From positions 2,914,001 through 2,978,000 of the forward strand of contig NZ_CP117430.1 of assembly GCF_030687395.1 (NCBI RefSeq): DNA of 64,000 nt, given 5' to 3'. Shown piece by piece: positions 54,885 through 62,982 of the stretch. The notes under the pieces were generated by a model that was not told the origin of the DNA, ran no database searches, and saw only the letters and a program-made list of their open reading frames with translations. Numbering within the stretch: position 1 is the first letter of the stretch; the number at the start of each line of letters is the position of its first letter. Made by a program: the position numbers and the translations under genes. This stretch comes from Pseudomonas wuhanensis (lineage in GTDB: Bacteria > Pseudomonadota > Gammaproteobacteria > Pseudomonadales > Pseudomonadaceae).

Positions 54885-55592
54885 TCAGGGATAAGTGGTA
54901 TGGATAGTCACTTTGCGCCGGACGATCATCACCAGCAGATGAACAAAGTTGGTCGGGTAATCGACCAGGTAGCGCTTGATGGTGTGCGGTTCGCGGTACA
55001 TCCGATAGAACGCGCGCAGATGCAGGCGGTTGATCAGCTCTGGGTAGTAATGATGGGTGGCCGTGGCTTCTTGGCGAATGAAACCGCCACAGGTGAATGC
55101 CACACCGTTGAAGCCGGCACGCAGGGCATCCTGTTCGAACTGCTCCTGGAGCCCGGCGCCCAGGCCGACGATCAGGATGTTGGCTTCGCTGCGGCAGATG
55201 TCCGCATGAATGCTCGCGGCCTGCGGCGCATCGAAATAGCCGTTGTGATGACCGGCGATAATCAGCGCAGGGTAGCGAGCCTTGATCTTATTGAGGAACA
55301 GGTCCAGTTCGGCTTGCCGGGCACCGACAAAATAGAGGCGCTTGCCTTGCTTCTCGGCGCAGCTGAACACGGCGTCGGCGATGGACGTGAAGTCGAAGCT
55401 GACTCGGCCGATGGTGCGGCCGGTGATGCGCGACATGAAGGTAGACATCAACATGCCGTCGCAAAAATAGGCGATGGACGTCGGGTGTCGGTCGAACAGA
55501 CTGCCAACTGAGGCAAAATTAATGAAGGAAAATGCCTTGTTGGCGTCCAGCAGATTGGGTGCGAAATGCCCGATCAGTTCCAGATTTATCAT
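54885..55592 (-). CDS. WecB/TagA/CpsF-family (GT26) glycosyltransferase
   Basis: A 235-residue GT26 enzyme. RTIGRVSFDFTSIADAVFSCAEKQGKRLYFVGARQ and IIAGHHNGYF are the conserved segments, followed by ILIVGLGAGLQEQF and a basic C-terminus (MIVRRKVTIHTTYP) suited to the membrane surface. It likely adds the second sugar to undecaprenyl-PP-sugar, acting after the WcaJ-type enzyme encoded immediately upstream. GGGGAG precedes the ATG. Confidence 0.88.
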   Translation of the reverse strand: MINLELIGHFAPNLLDANKAFSFINFASVGSLFDRHPTSIAYFCDGMLMSTFMSRITGRTIGRVSFDFTSIADAVFSCAEKQGKRLYFVGARQAELDLFLNKIKARYPALIIAGHHNGYFDAPQAASIHADICRSEANILIVGLGAGLQEQFEQDALRAGFNGVAFTCGGFIRQEATATHHYYPELINRLHLRAFYRMYREPHTIKRYLVDYPTNFVHLLVMIVRRKVTIHTTYP

Positions 55593-55603
55593 GGTTCACT
55601 CCC

Positions 55604-56995
55604 CTAATAAATGTCCTTTGAGAACAGCGTGAAAGGGGTCTTGACGAGAATCTTGATGTCTAGCCACAACGACCATTGATTGATGTAGTTGAGGTCCTGG
55701 GCGACGCGTTGCTGCATTTTTTCCAGCGTCTGGGTTTCACCGCGATGGCCGGTGATCTGGGCCAGGCCGGTGATGCCCGGCTTGAGGCGATGGCGGGCCA
55801 TGTAGGCGCGTACCTTGCCGGTGTAGTAAATATTGTGAGTGACCGCATGCGGTCGCGGGCCGACAAGGGCCATCTGGCCGAACAGCACGTTGAATAGCTG
55901 CGGCAGCTCATCGATGGAGCTACGGCGCAAAAAACGCCCGAGCGGGGTGACGCGATCATCTTCGCGAGTGGCCTGGTGTACTTCGCTGTCTTCATGCACG
56001 CGCATCGAACGGAACTTCCAGACCTTGATCACCTCGGCGTTACAGCCGTAGCGGTTTTGCTTGAACAGCACCGGGCCGGGTGAAGAGACCTTGACCGCTA
56101 TCGCTACGATCAGCAGCAAGGGACTGAGTACGATAATGGCCACGGCGGCCAGGCTACGTTCGAACACCTCTTTGCAGAGCAGGCTGCCGGGGTGCGAACT
56201 GATGAGACTCTCATTGAGGTAGATGGCCGGCATTCGCTCTATTTCCGAGACCGACTGATTGAGCAGCACCATGCTGCCGAAGTCAGGAATCCAGACCACG
56301 TCGACATTCATGTCGAGAAGATCGATGTACAGCGCTTCAATGATGGCGGCTTGTGCCATCGGCAAGACGATGTAGACGCGGCGTATGTTCAGGCGGGTGA
56401 TGATCTGGCGAATCTCGTCGACGCGGCCCAGCAGCGGCAGAATGCTCGGTGCCGGGCCGGTATGTTCGGCGGTTGCGATAAAACCCAGTACCGGTTCGCG
56501 GTTCGGTCTCGACAGTTTCCTCGCAAGCCGTTGTGCGGTCGGGCATGTCCCGATGATCAGCGCGCGTCGCTCGTTGCAAAGCTTGCGCGAATGCAGTCGG
56601 GCGAGGTTATGCAGGGGCAGGAAGCTCGCTGCCTGGATCAGGTAACCCAGGAAGGCCCAGAGCAGGATCACTTGCCGCGAGAAAATCACGCTGGTCTGGG
56701 TGACGAAGGCAATGCTGATCAGCACGGCCAGCAGGATCAACCAGGCCGCCAGTAACCGAGCGAGCCCGGACAACCATTCATGACGTTTGTGGTAAACCTG
56801 CATCACGCTGTAGATCGGAACCGAACCGAGCACCGTAAGAATCATCAGAACGCGGTATTCGCTGGTCAGGCTGCCGACGCGCCAGTACACGAGCACCGTC
56901 AGCAGCAGGTTGACGAGGCTGATTGCACACACCCATTGGCCCCAGAAGGTCAGGCCTCGCCGGTGTGTCATTTGAGTGGTGTATAGCGATGTCAT
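55604..56995 (-). CDS. Undecaprenyl-phosphate glucose phosphotransferase (WcaJ/PssY-like)
   Basis: A 463-residue polyprenyl-phosphate hexose-1-P transferase. Four N-terminal helices (about 15-120) are followed by a Rossmann-like middle domain, a re-entrant hydrophobic segment (AAVAIIVLSPLLLIVAIAVKV) and the catalytic C-terminal domain. SPGPVLFKQNRYG, KFRSM, RRSSIDELPQLFNVL and VGPRPHA are the signatures. It starts the repeat unit by placing glucose-1-P or a related sugar on undecaprenyl phosphate. The ATG at 56995 has GGAGG 8 bases upstream. Confidence 0.92.
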   Translation of the reverse strand: MTSLYTTQMTHRRGLTFWGQWVCAISLVNLLLTVLVYWRVGSLTSEYRVLMILTVLGSVPIYSVMQVYHKRHEWLSGLARLLAAWLILLAVLISIAFVTQTSVIFSRQVILLWAFLGYLIQAASFLPLHNLARLHSRKLCNERRALIIGTCPTAQRLARKLSRPNREPVLGFIATAEHTGPAPSILPLLGRVDEIRQIITRLNIRRVYIVLPMAQAAIIEALYIDLLDMNVDVVWIPDFGSMVLLNQSVSEIERMPAIYLNESLISSHPGSLLCKEVFERSLAAVAIIVLSPLLLIVAIAVKVSSPGPVLFKQNRYGCNAEVIKVWKFRSMRVHEDSEVHQATREDDRVTPLGRFLRRSSIDELPQLFNVLFGQMALVGPRPHAVTHNIYYTGKVRAYMARHRLKPGITGLAQITGHRGETQTLEKMQQRVAQDLNYINQWSLWLDIKILVKTPFTLFSKDIY

Positions 56996-57135
56996 CGGCT
57001 CAACCTCCAGGCATGGGTTGGACATCGGCGCCGAATACTGCTCGCCCTCGCGCCCGCATGCTGGTATCGCTCGACTGGAATGAAGCAGTTCTTGTGGTTT
57101 TGGAAGGCGGCTGCTGAAGAGCCAGGTGCAAGGTT

Positions 57136-59382
57136 TTACCGGGACAGGTAGTCGTAGTTCTGGAACGTATCGGAGTGGCTGTAGCCCTGCTTGCGAGCCT
57201 TGCTCAGGTCGACCTGGTTGAGCACCACGCCAAACACCGGCGCGTTGCCCTGTTGCAGTAGCGCAAGGCATTTTTGCACCTGGTTGACAGGCGTGCTCTC
57301 GGCTTTGATCACGTAGATCACCGCATCCGAATGCTTGGCCAGTAACAGCGCATCACTGACCATCTGCGCAGGCGGGGAGTCGATGATGATGCGTTGGTAG
57401 CGCGACTTCAGCGCCTCGAGCAGGGGGCCCAGGCGCGGCGAACTGAGCAAATCCAGCGGTGGGGGCGAAAGCTTCCCCGCCGGCAACATGTCGAGATTGC
57501 CAACCGTGCGGATGCAGTCTTCAAGCCGGGCAGTACCCGCCAGGACATTAGCCAGCCCCGGGCCGTCTGGCGGAAAATCGAAATTGAGCGAAAGGCTGGG
57601 TTTGCGCATGTCGGCGTCGATCAGCAGCACGCGCTCCAGCAACGTGAGCGAGGAGGCCAGGTTGTTGGCGATGGTGCTTTTACCTTCATCGGCCATGGTC
57701 GATGCAACGAGCACCACCTGTGACGGCATTTCTGCGCCGTGCAGCATCAACCAGGTGCGCAGGTTGCGAATGGTCTCGCAAAAACGCGGATGGTCGTTGT
57801 CGTCGAACAATCGCGCCAGTTGCCGGCGGTTTCTATTCCTGACCAGCGGCACCACGCTGAGCAGGGGGAGATCAAGCGTGCTTTCGATCGTTTCGTCGGT
57901 TTTGAAAGTTTTGTTCAGGGTTTCGGACATTAATGCCAGCACTATGCCAATCATCGCAGCCACGACGGCGACAATGGCCAGAATCAGGGTTTTACGGGGC
58001 TTGCTCGGCTCCAAGGGTGCAATCGCCGGGTCGACGATGCGCGCCTTGGTGGAATCCATGTCCGCCGTGGCCGTGGTTTCCTTTAAACGGGTGACGAACG
58101 TTTCATACAAAGCGCGGTTGCTGTCGACTTCACGCTGGAACTCCCGCAGCTGGAATTCCTTGCGCGAAATATCCTGTATCTGCGCCTTGTTGCTGTTGAA
58201 TGATTGTCGCAGCGAGTTTTCACTGGCCCTGGCCAGCTGGTAATCCTGTTCGATGCTGGCAACCACCTGTCGAACCTGTAGCCGCAAACTGTCGGTGGCC
58301 GTACGCAACTCGGCGCGAGCGGCGGCCAGGGTTGGATGTTTTGGACCGTAACGCCCGGACAATTCTTCGACCTTGGCTTGAGCCTTGGCCCGTTGCGCCT
58401 GGAATTTCTGCACCAGGGCGTTGCTCAAGACGGCGGGCACACTGGAGAGTCGGCTCAGGTCGCCATTGCTCAACGCCTGCACTTGGCGGTACCGGCTCTC
58501 GGCTTCCGCCAGGTTACGACGGGCATCGATCATGCGGTTGCCGGTCATTTCCAGTTCATTGGCGCTGATGGTGGCGACACCGCCGACGTCGACCAGGCCT
58601 TGTGCTTCCCGATAGGCCTGGAGCTTGTTCTCAGAGCTGCGCAGGTTATTGCGTAACTCGACCAGGCGCGAGTTCATCCAGCTGGTGGTGGTTTGCGAGG
58701 ATTTGAGACTGTTGTCGAGTTGGCTATCGATGAAGCCTTGGGCAATCGCATTGGCGGTCGCGGCAGCCAGGCCAGGATCGGGCAGCTCCACTTCTATTTT
58801 GATCAACTGGCTCTTGCCGACGAACTTGACGCTGGTACGCCGCATGAGGTTTCGCGTGACTTCATTGAATACGTCGGCTTCAGAGGGCGCCACCTGCTTG
58901 GGCGCGAAGCGTTCGAGTATTGGCAGCCATTGGCCGAGCTCAAGATTGGCCAGCCATTTTCGCGGCGTGAACCATGATTCCGGTTGCTGGCGTGGATCGG
59001 TCACCGGGTGAGTGGTGAGGTTCAGTTTCTTGACTGCGCGTTCGGCCAGCTCCCGCGATTGCAGGAGCGCCAGTTGCGTTTGCAAATAATCGACGGACCC
59101 GGAGCTTGAATCTGTGACTTGTTGAAAGGCCAGCACCGGTGGCGTTTTTTCCTTGATCAGCAGGGTAGTGGTGCCGATGTACTGCGGGGGAACCAAGGAC
59201 AACGCGGCCATCGCCAGCGCACAGCTGAGCAGTATCAACCAGCCGATTTTCCAATGGGCGCGCCAGATCACCCTCCAGTATTTGAGCAGGTCAATGGTGT
59301 CCTTTTCCTCGCTGTACTGCTGATGCTGCGGCAGATGCGCCTGGAGCGGACGTTCGACGTATACGCTTGGGCTGTTATCCAT
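57136..59382 (-). CDS. Wzc-type polysaccharide co-polymerase with tyrosine autokinase
   Basis: A 748-residue inner-membrane protein. The Wzz domain is bracketed by helices near 48-68 and about 465-485, with long periplasmic coiled coils between. The cytoplasmic BY-kinase domain spans about 540-735: Walker A in STMADEGKST, Walker A' VLLIDADMRKPS, and IIIDSPPAQM. A short Tyr tail follows (YSHSDTFQNYDYLSR, three Tyr). It controls chain length and couples polymerisation to export. It lies 2 bases after the OPX gene. Confidence 0.92.
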   Translation of the reverse strand: MDNSPSVYVERPLQAHLPQHQQYSEEKDTIDLLKYWRVIWRAHWKIGWLILLSCALAMAALSLVPPQYIGTTTLLIKEKTPPVLAFQQVTDSSSGSVDYLQTQLALLQSRELAERAVKKLNLTTHPVTDPRQQPESWFTPRKWLANLELGQWLPILERFAPKQVAPSEADVFNEVTRNLMRRTSVKFVGKSQLIKIEVELPDPGLAAATANAIAQGFIDSQLDNSLKSSQTTTSWMNSRLVELRNNLRSSENKLQAYREAQGLVDVGGVATISANELEMTGNRMIDARRNLAEAESRYRQVQALSNGDLSRLSSVPAVLSNALVQKFQAQRAKAQAKVEELSGRYGPKHPTLAAARAELRTATDSLRLQVRQVVASIEQDYQLARASENSLRQSFNSNKAQIQDISRKEFQLREFQREVDSNRALYETFVTRLKETTATADMDSTKARIVDPAIAPLEPSKPRKTLILAIVAVVAAMIGIVLALMSETLNKTFKTDETIESTLDLPLLSVVPLVRNRNRRQLARLFDDNDHPRFCETIRNLRTWLMLHGAEMPSQVVLVASTMADEGKSTIANNLASSLTLLERVLLIDADMRKPSLSLNFDFPPDGPGLANVLAGTARLEDCIRTVGNLDMLPAGKLSPPPLDLLSSPRLGPLLEALKSRYQRIIIDSPPAQMVSDALLLAKHSDAVIYVIKAESTPVNQVQKCLALLQQGNAPVFGVVLNQVDLSKARKQGYSHSDTFQNYDYLSR

Positions 59383-59384
59383 GA

Positions 59385-59918
59385 TTAGAAAAAGCCTTGT
59401 GCAATGGAGATGGTGTCACCGGGGGCGATGGGGGTACTGCGCGTGACCTTGTCGGTCACAGGTGGCGAGCCATCGCCGCGCACAATGGTCACTCGCTTGA
59501 TCGAAGCCCGCTCGGTCAGGCCACCGCCCAGGGCGATGGCTTTCTCCAATGTCAGCCCGGGCTCGAAGGGGTAGCTACCGGGTTTTTTTACCTCTCCATT
59601 GATGTAGAACGAGCGGTAGACGATCAGGTTGAGGCTGACCTTGGGGTCGACCAGATAACCTTGCTTGAGCCCGTCGACGATGATCTTTTCCACTTGCTTG
59701 GGGGTAAGCCCCTTGGCGGCAATCTCACCCAGAAATGGATAGGAAAACATTCCGGCATCGTTGAGACGGATTTTCTCGAAGCTCAGGTCCCGCTCACCGA
59801 ATACCGTAATGCGCAACACATCGCCGGCTGCCAGTTTGTACTGGGCGCCGGTGTCTGCTGCAAAAGTCACGGGCAACAGCCAGGGCACGAACAACAAGCC
59901 AAGCATTCGCGAGTTCAT
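59385..59918 (-). CDS. Short OPX (Wza-like) polysaccharide export protein
   Basis: A 177-residue periplasmic protein. The signal peptide (MNSRMLGLLFVPWLLPVTFA) has no lipobox Cys. The Poly_export domain (YKLAAGDVLRITVFGERDLS) is about 28-105 and one SLBB domain (FYINGEVKKPGSYPFEPGLTLEKAIA) about 108-170. At about half the length of Wza it lacks the C-terminal amphipathic helix that forms the outer-membrane pore. It must therefore rely on a separate outer-membrane porin, plausibly the barrel encoded just upstream. Confidence 0.9.
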   Translation of the reverse strand: MNSRMLGLLFVPWLLPVTFAADTGAQYKLAAGDVLRITVFGERDLSFEKIRLNDAGMFSYPFLGEIAAKGLTPKQVEKIIVDGLKQGYLVDPKVSLNLIVYRSFYINGEVKKPGSYPFEPGLTLEKAIALGGGLTERASIKRVTIVRGDGSPPVTDKVTRSTPIAPGDTISIAQGFF

Positions 59919-59930
59919 GGAGAAAACCTC

Positions 59931-61085
59931 TTAAAGACTTACGTTGAAACCGAGCAAGAAGATGTTGCGTTCAAAACTCTGATTGTCGGCATCGGAGTCA
60001 TCGTTGCGGTAGCGATAGCCCAGTTCGATATCCAGCCAGCGGCGCATTGCATATTCCACGGCGAGGTTGTAGTCACGAAGGTCATCGGTGCGGTCCTGAC
60101 CCTCGTACTCATAGCGGGACAACCCGACTCCAGCCACCGTAGTGATGCGTTCGGTCCAGCCATGACGCCAGCCGAACAGGGCAGAGGTGGTCTTGACGGC
60201 ATCAGCACCGTCGTCACCCTCGGCCATGGCCTGGCGGGCAATAAACGAGAAGGTCGAGTAGGTTCGTGGCTTCCATCGCAGATCCACCTGCCAGGTCGGA
60301 TTACTGAGGTCATCGACGCTGCTGTCATCGAAGTTCTTGCGCTCATAACCCACACGGACTTTGCCGGAGGTGCGTGCGGTGAAATCCCATTCGGCACCGG
60401 CGAGGACCGCATCGGATGTGCTGTTGAGACGGTTGTTGGACTGGTAATCAAAGTCGGTATGGTCGTACTCCAGCAATCCACGTGTGTTGCTGCCGATGCG
60501 GTGGTACCAGGTGGTGGTCAGGCCCGTGGTATCGCGCTCTTTGTCGTCGTTGATGCCGCCTGAATTGTCGTAGCGAAGTTGAGCGTAACTTGCGCCCAGG
60601 TCGATCTGGTTGGCAGCGCTCCTGGCGCCATAGGTATAGAGGCCATTGACACGGTTACTGCGAATCTTGTCATTAATGCCATCGACTGCGGTCGACGTCG
60701 TACGCTCGTATTTACGTGCTTCTGCGTCAAGTTTCAGGCGATGGCGGTCGGTGAATTCCATGATGCTGTTGAGGCGCACGCGTTGTGCCGTATTCGAGGC
60801 ATCCGATTCATCATGATAAATGTACCGGGTAGGCTGCCAGATAAGTCGGGTGGCACTGTTGCGGTCTTCAGCCTTGAGTTCGAAAGTGGGCGCCACTTTT
60901 GTCACCATGGAAGACTGCGCCCGCTCCAGTTCACGGAAGTTGTCATCATAACTTTCTGAAAACAGCAGGGTGGGGGTGAAATCGAACCCATAGATATCAA
61001 TGGACTGGGGATCCAGACTCCAGGCCGTTCCGGGACATAAAGAGATCATGAGCAGTGCGAAAGGACCGTGGATCTTAATGGTCAT
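59931..61085 (-). CDS. Outer-membrane beta-barrel porin of the EPS operon (Wzp-like)
   Basis: A 384-residue protein with a signal peptide (AWSLDPQ; cleavage near residue 23) and alternating beta strands throughout (TPTLLFSESYDDNF; RLKLDAEARKYER; LDIELGYRYRNDD). It ends in the barrel signature NIFLLGFNVSL. It belongs to the OMP_b-brl type found next to short OPX proteins. Inferred role: the outer-membrane exit channel for the polymer. It is first among the structural EPS genes and 12 bases ahead of the OPX gene. Confidence 0.82.
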   Translation of the reverse strand: MTIKIHGPFALLMISLCPGTAWSLDPQSIDIYGFDFTPTLLFSESYDDNFRELERAQSSMVTKVAPTFELKAEDRNSATRLIWQPTRYIYHDESDASNTAQRVRLNSIMEFTDRHRLKLDAEARKYERTTSTAVDGINDKIRSNRVNGLYTYGARSAANQIDLGASYAQLRYDNSGGINDDKERDTTGLTTTWYHRIGSNTRGLLEYDHTDFDYQSNNRLNSTSDAVLAGAEWDFTARTSGKVRVGYERKNFDDSSVDDLSNPTWQVDLRWKPRTYSTFSFIARQAMAEGDDGADAVKTTSALFGWRHGWTERITTVAGVGLSRYEYEGQDRTDDLRDYNLAVEYAMRRWLDIELGYRYRNDDSDADNQSFERNIFLLGFNVSL

Positions 61086-61324
61086 GTCATTGCTCCTGGG
61101 AATGAATTCAATGACTACAGGCCGGGAAAGCAGTGAATGTGGACGGTATCAATAATTGGTTCGTAAAGGTGTGTTTTACAAGTCAAGGTAACAACTCGCT
61201 CAAGAGCGGATCGGTAAGGCGGTTGGCGATAATGGATGTGGGCGTTAAATGCCGGTATCAACGAGTGCGGAGTTGAAGAAAGTTCTTCGTAAAGTGTGCT
61301 GATGCTGAAAGCAAATCGCCAAAT

Positions 61325-61843
61325 TTACAATTGAGGCCGTCGTCGTTCAATGTCAGTCAATGGAATGCGAACTTGCTGGTTTCTATTCAAGAAATGAAGC
61401 AGGATCATGACTCGCTCGTCACCTAACATGGTCATGAAAATACCTTCTAGTGTCGACAGGGGGCCTCGGGTTATTTGCAGGGTTTCACCGGGCTTGAATG
61501 GTTTAGGATGAATTTTCAATGGTTTAAAACACCGGGTACGCAGATGCTCGATGACGTCGTCAGGGACGATTGCCGGCCCATGATTGAAATCGACGATGCG
61601 GCTGACGCCACGGGTAGAGCGCAAAGGCGCCCAATTGTCGTCACGGCTCAGCTGAATGAAAAGATACCCAGGGAAGAGAGGCTCGAGGGATCGATGGGGT
61701 TTGCCATGAATCAGGCGCTCGCTAATGATTTGCGGGCAAAATATGATGTAGTTTTGTCGCAATAAATTGATTTGGGCCCGTTCGTCCTGACGAGGCTTGC
61801 ACTGCAAAAGATACCAGTGGGTGCCTTGGGTACTCGTCAGCAT
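61325..61843 (-). CDS. rfaH: RfaH-type transcription elongation factor (NusG paralogue)
   Basis: A 172-residue NusG-fold protein. The N-terminal NGN domain (HWYLLQCKPRQDERAQINLLRQ, EPLFPGYLFIQLS, VSRIVDFNHGPAIVPDDVIEHL) is joined to a C-terminal KOW domain (FKPGETLQITRGPLSTLEGIF). It suppresses termination in long ops-marked operons. It directly precedes the EPS operon on the same strand, and an ops-like octamer lies upstream of it, so it may drive its own cluster. GGAG precedes the ATG. Confidence 0.9.
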   Translation of the reverse strand: MLTSTQGTHWYLLQCKPRQDERAQINLLRQNYIIFCPQIISERLIHGKPHRSLEPLFPGYLFIQLSRDDNWAPLRSTRGVSRIVDFNHGPAIVPDDVIEHLRTRCFKPLKIHPKPFKPGETLQITRGPLSTLEGIFMTMLGDERVMILLHFLNRNQQVRIPLTDIERRRPQL

Positions 61844-62088
61844 ACTGGCAAGCTCCGTAGAAAGTGTTAAGTTCTTGGAACAGGTGTATCAATAATGGAA
61901 CATGTAATGCTCAAGTAACGCTAAGCAAGAAGGTTGAGTCAATTATTCGGCGCGCGTAACGGGGTAGTGAGTAAGGGGTGGCTTGTACTGCGCTCAATCA
62001 GAGCTCTTGATGTAAAGTGTAAACATTGCTTAACGCTATAAGTGATGTCGCAGCGTCATGAGATGAAATGATCTTTGCGATGGCCAAA

Positions 62089-62096
62089 GCTACCGC
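62089..62096 (-). promoter_or_regulatory. ops-like RfaH recruitment site
   Basis: The minus strand reads TTGCGGTAGCTTT, matching the ops core GCGGTAGC, within a possible GGCC/GGCC hairpin. It lies about 245 bases upstream of the rfaH ATG, in the leader of the RfaH/EPS transcript. Confidence 0.55.
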
Positions 62097-62713
62097 AAGG
62101 GGCCGAACCATCAGCCCTTTGAACAACAAGTACTTTCGATCATGAATTTACATGCCAGGGGGCGGCGTATACCTACTAAACGGACTTTCGTCTTGGTAAT
62201 ACGTCGACTTGTTAGGTATCGACCACTCAAGGCGGCCTGTCAAATGTCACTAGTCAAAAATATAGCCTTTTGTCCAATAATTGATTAAAACGCTTCAACT
62301 TGTTGTTTTATAAGGTTGTATTTTTGACGCGCTCACGGGCCTTGCTGGAATATGCACCTGCCCACGTCCCGGCGGATAGCGTGCAAACCATCCCTGTGCG
62401 GGACCCGGCATACAGCGCCAGTATGACGTTCTGAGCCTTATGCATTGACGCACCCACCTCGTTTCGCTGGTGTTTTGTACCGGGCGGAGCGGGGCAACGT
62501 CGCGTCATGCACTTTTATAAAGCGTCACGAGTAACAACCTGCACCAGTCGGTGGCGGCTTAATGAGCTTTGGCTTTCTTTAGTCCTCGCGTCTCGAGTGG
62601 TTGACCTTGTCATTCGATTTTCCTGAGAAGTCGACTTAACCATTACCTGCACTCGCTTAAGCCGCAGTCGTTGCGATAATCCTCCGTGAATCAGCACATT
62701 CTTCGCTACTAAG

Positions 62714-62728
62714 TGGCACAAAGCCTGC
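62714..62728 (+). promoter_or_regulatory. Possible sigma-54 promoter
   Basis: TGGCACAAAGCCTGC fits the -24/-12 pattern (TGGCAC, N5, TTGC) with correct GG-GC spacing and one mismatch in the -12 box. It would transcribe toward the orphan terminator at 62871 and the chemoreceptor gene. Confidence 0.3.
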
Positions 62729-62870
62729 ACCGTTGACATCAGGCCCACCTGAAACGCATTCGTGTGGGCGGCCCCCTCGGTCAATGACGATCGATTGGCT
62801 GAACAGGTCGGGGGCAACAGGGGTATCAGGCGAAGGCGGCAGATCGACACCGCGAATGAACAGGCAAAGA

Positions 62871-62907
62871 CGCCTGAAACCGAGAAGGTTTCAGGCGTTT
62901 TTTTTTT
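62871..62907 (+). terminator. Strong intrinsic terminator with no gene upstream
   Basis: CGCCTGAAACC (62871-62881) pairs perfectly with GGTTTCAGGCG (62887-62897) across GAGAA, then ten T. No plus-strand protein gene ends before it, so it may end a small RNA or act as an attenuator of the chemoreceptor gene 76 bases downstream. Confidence 0.85.
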
Positions 62908-62982
62908 GCTTTATGAACGTGTTGGTGGCGACTGCCAATTGCTGTGCTGCCCGTCGGGCAGGCATTAATCGGGGAATAATTG

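Larger units (their letters stand above)
61844..62982. other. Long gene-free stretch between rfaH and the chemoreceptor gene
   Basis: About 1.1 kb without a convincing protein. Short frames on the minus strand (62308-62508 and 62515-62850) have no family character. It contains the ops-like site at 62089, a possible sigma-54 site at 62714 and an orphan intrinsic terminator at 62871. Confidence 0.55.

Noticed and set aside
59397..60563. 388-codon plus-strand frame
   Set aside because: It is antisense to the OPX and barrel genes, both of which have clear signal peptides and family motifs.
62515..62850. 111-codon minus-strand frame upstream of rfaH
   Set aside because: It has no ribosome site, no recognisable family and a composition unlike coding sequence; left as unexplained intergenic DNA.
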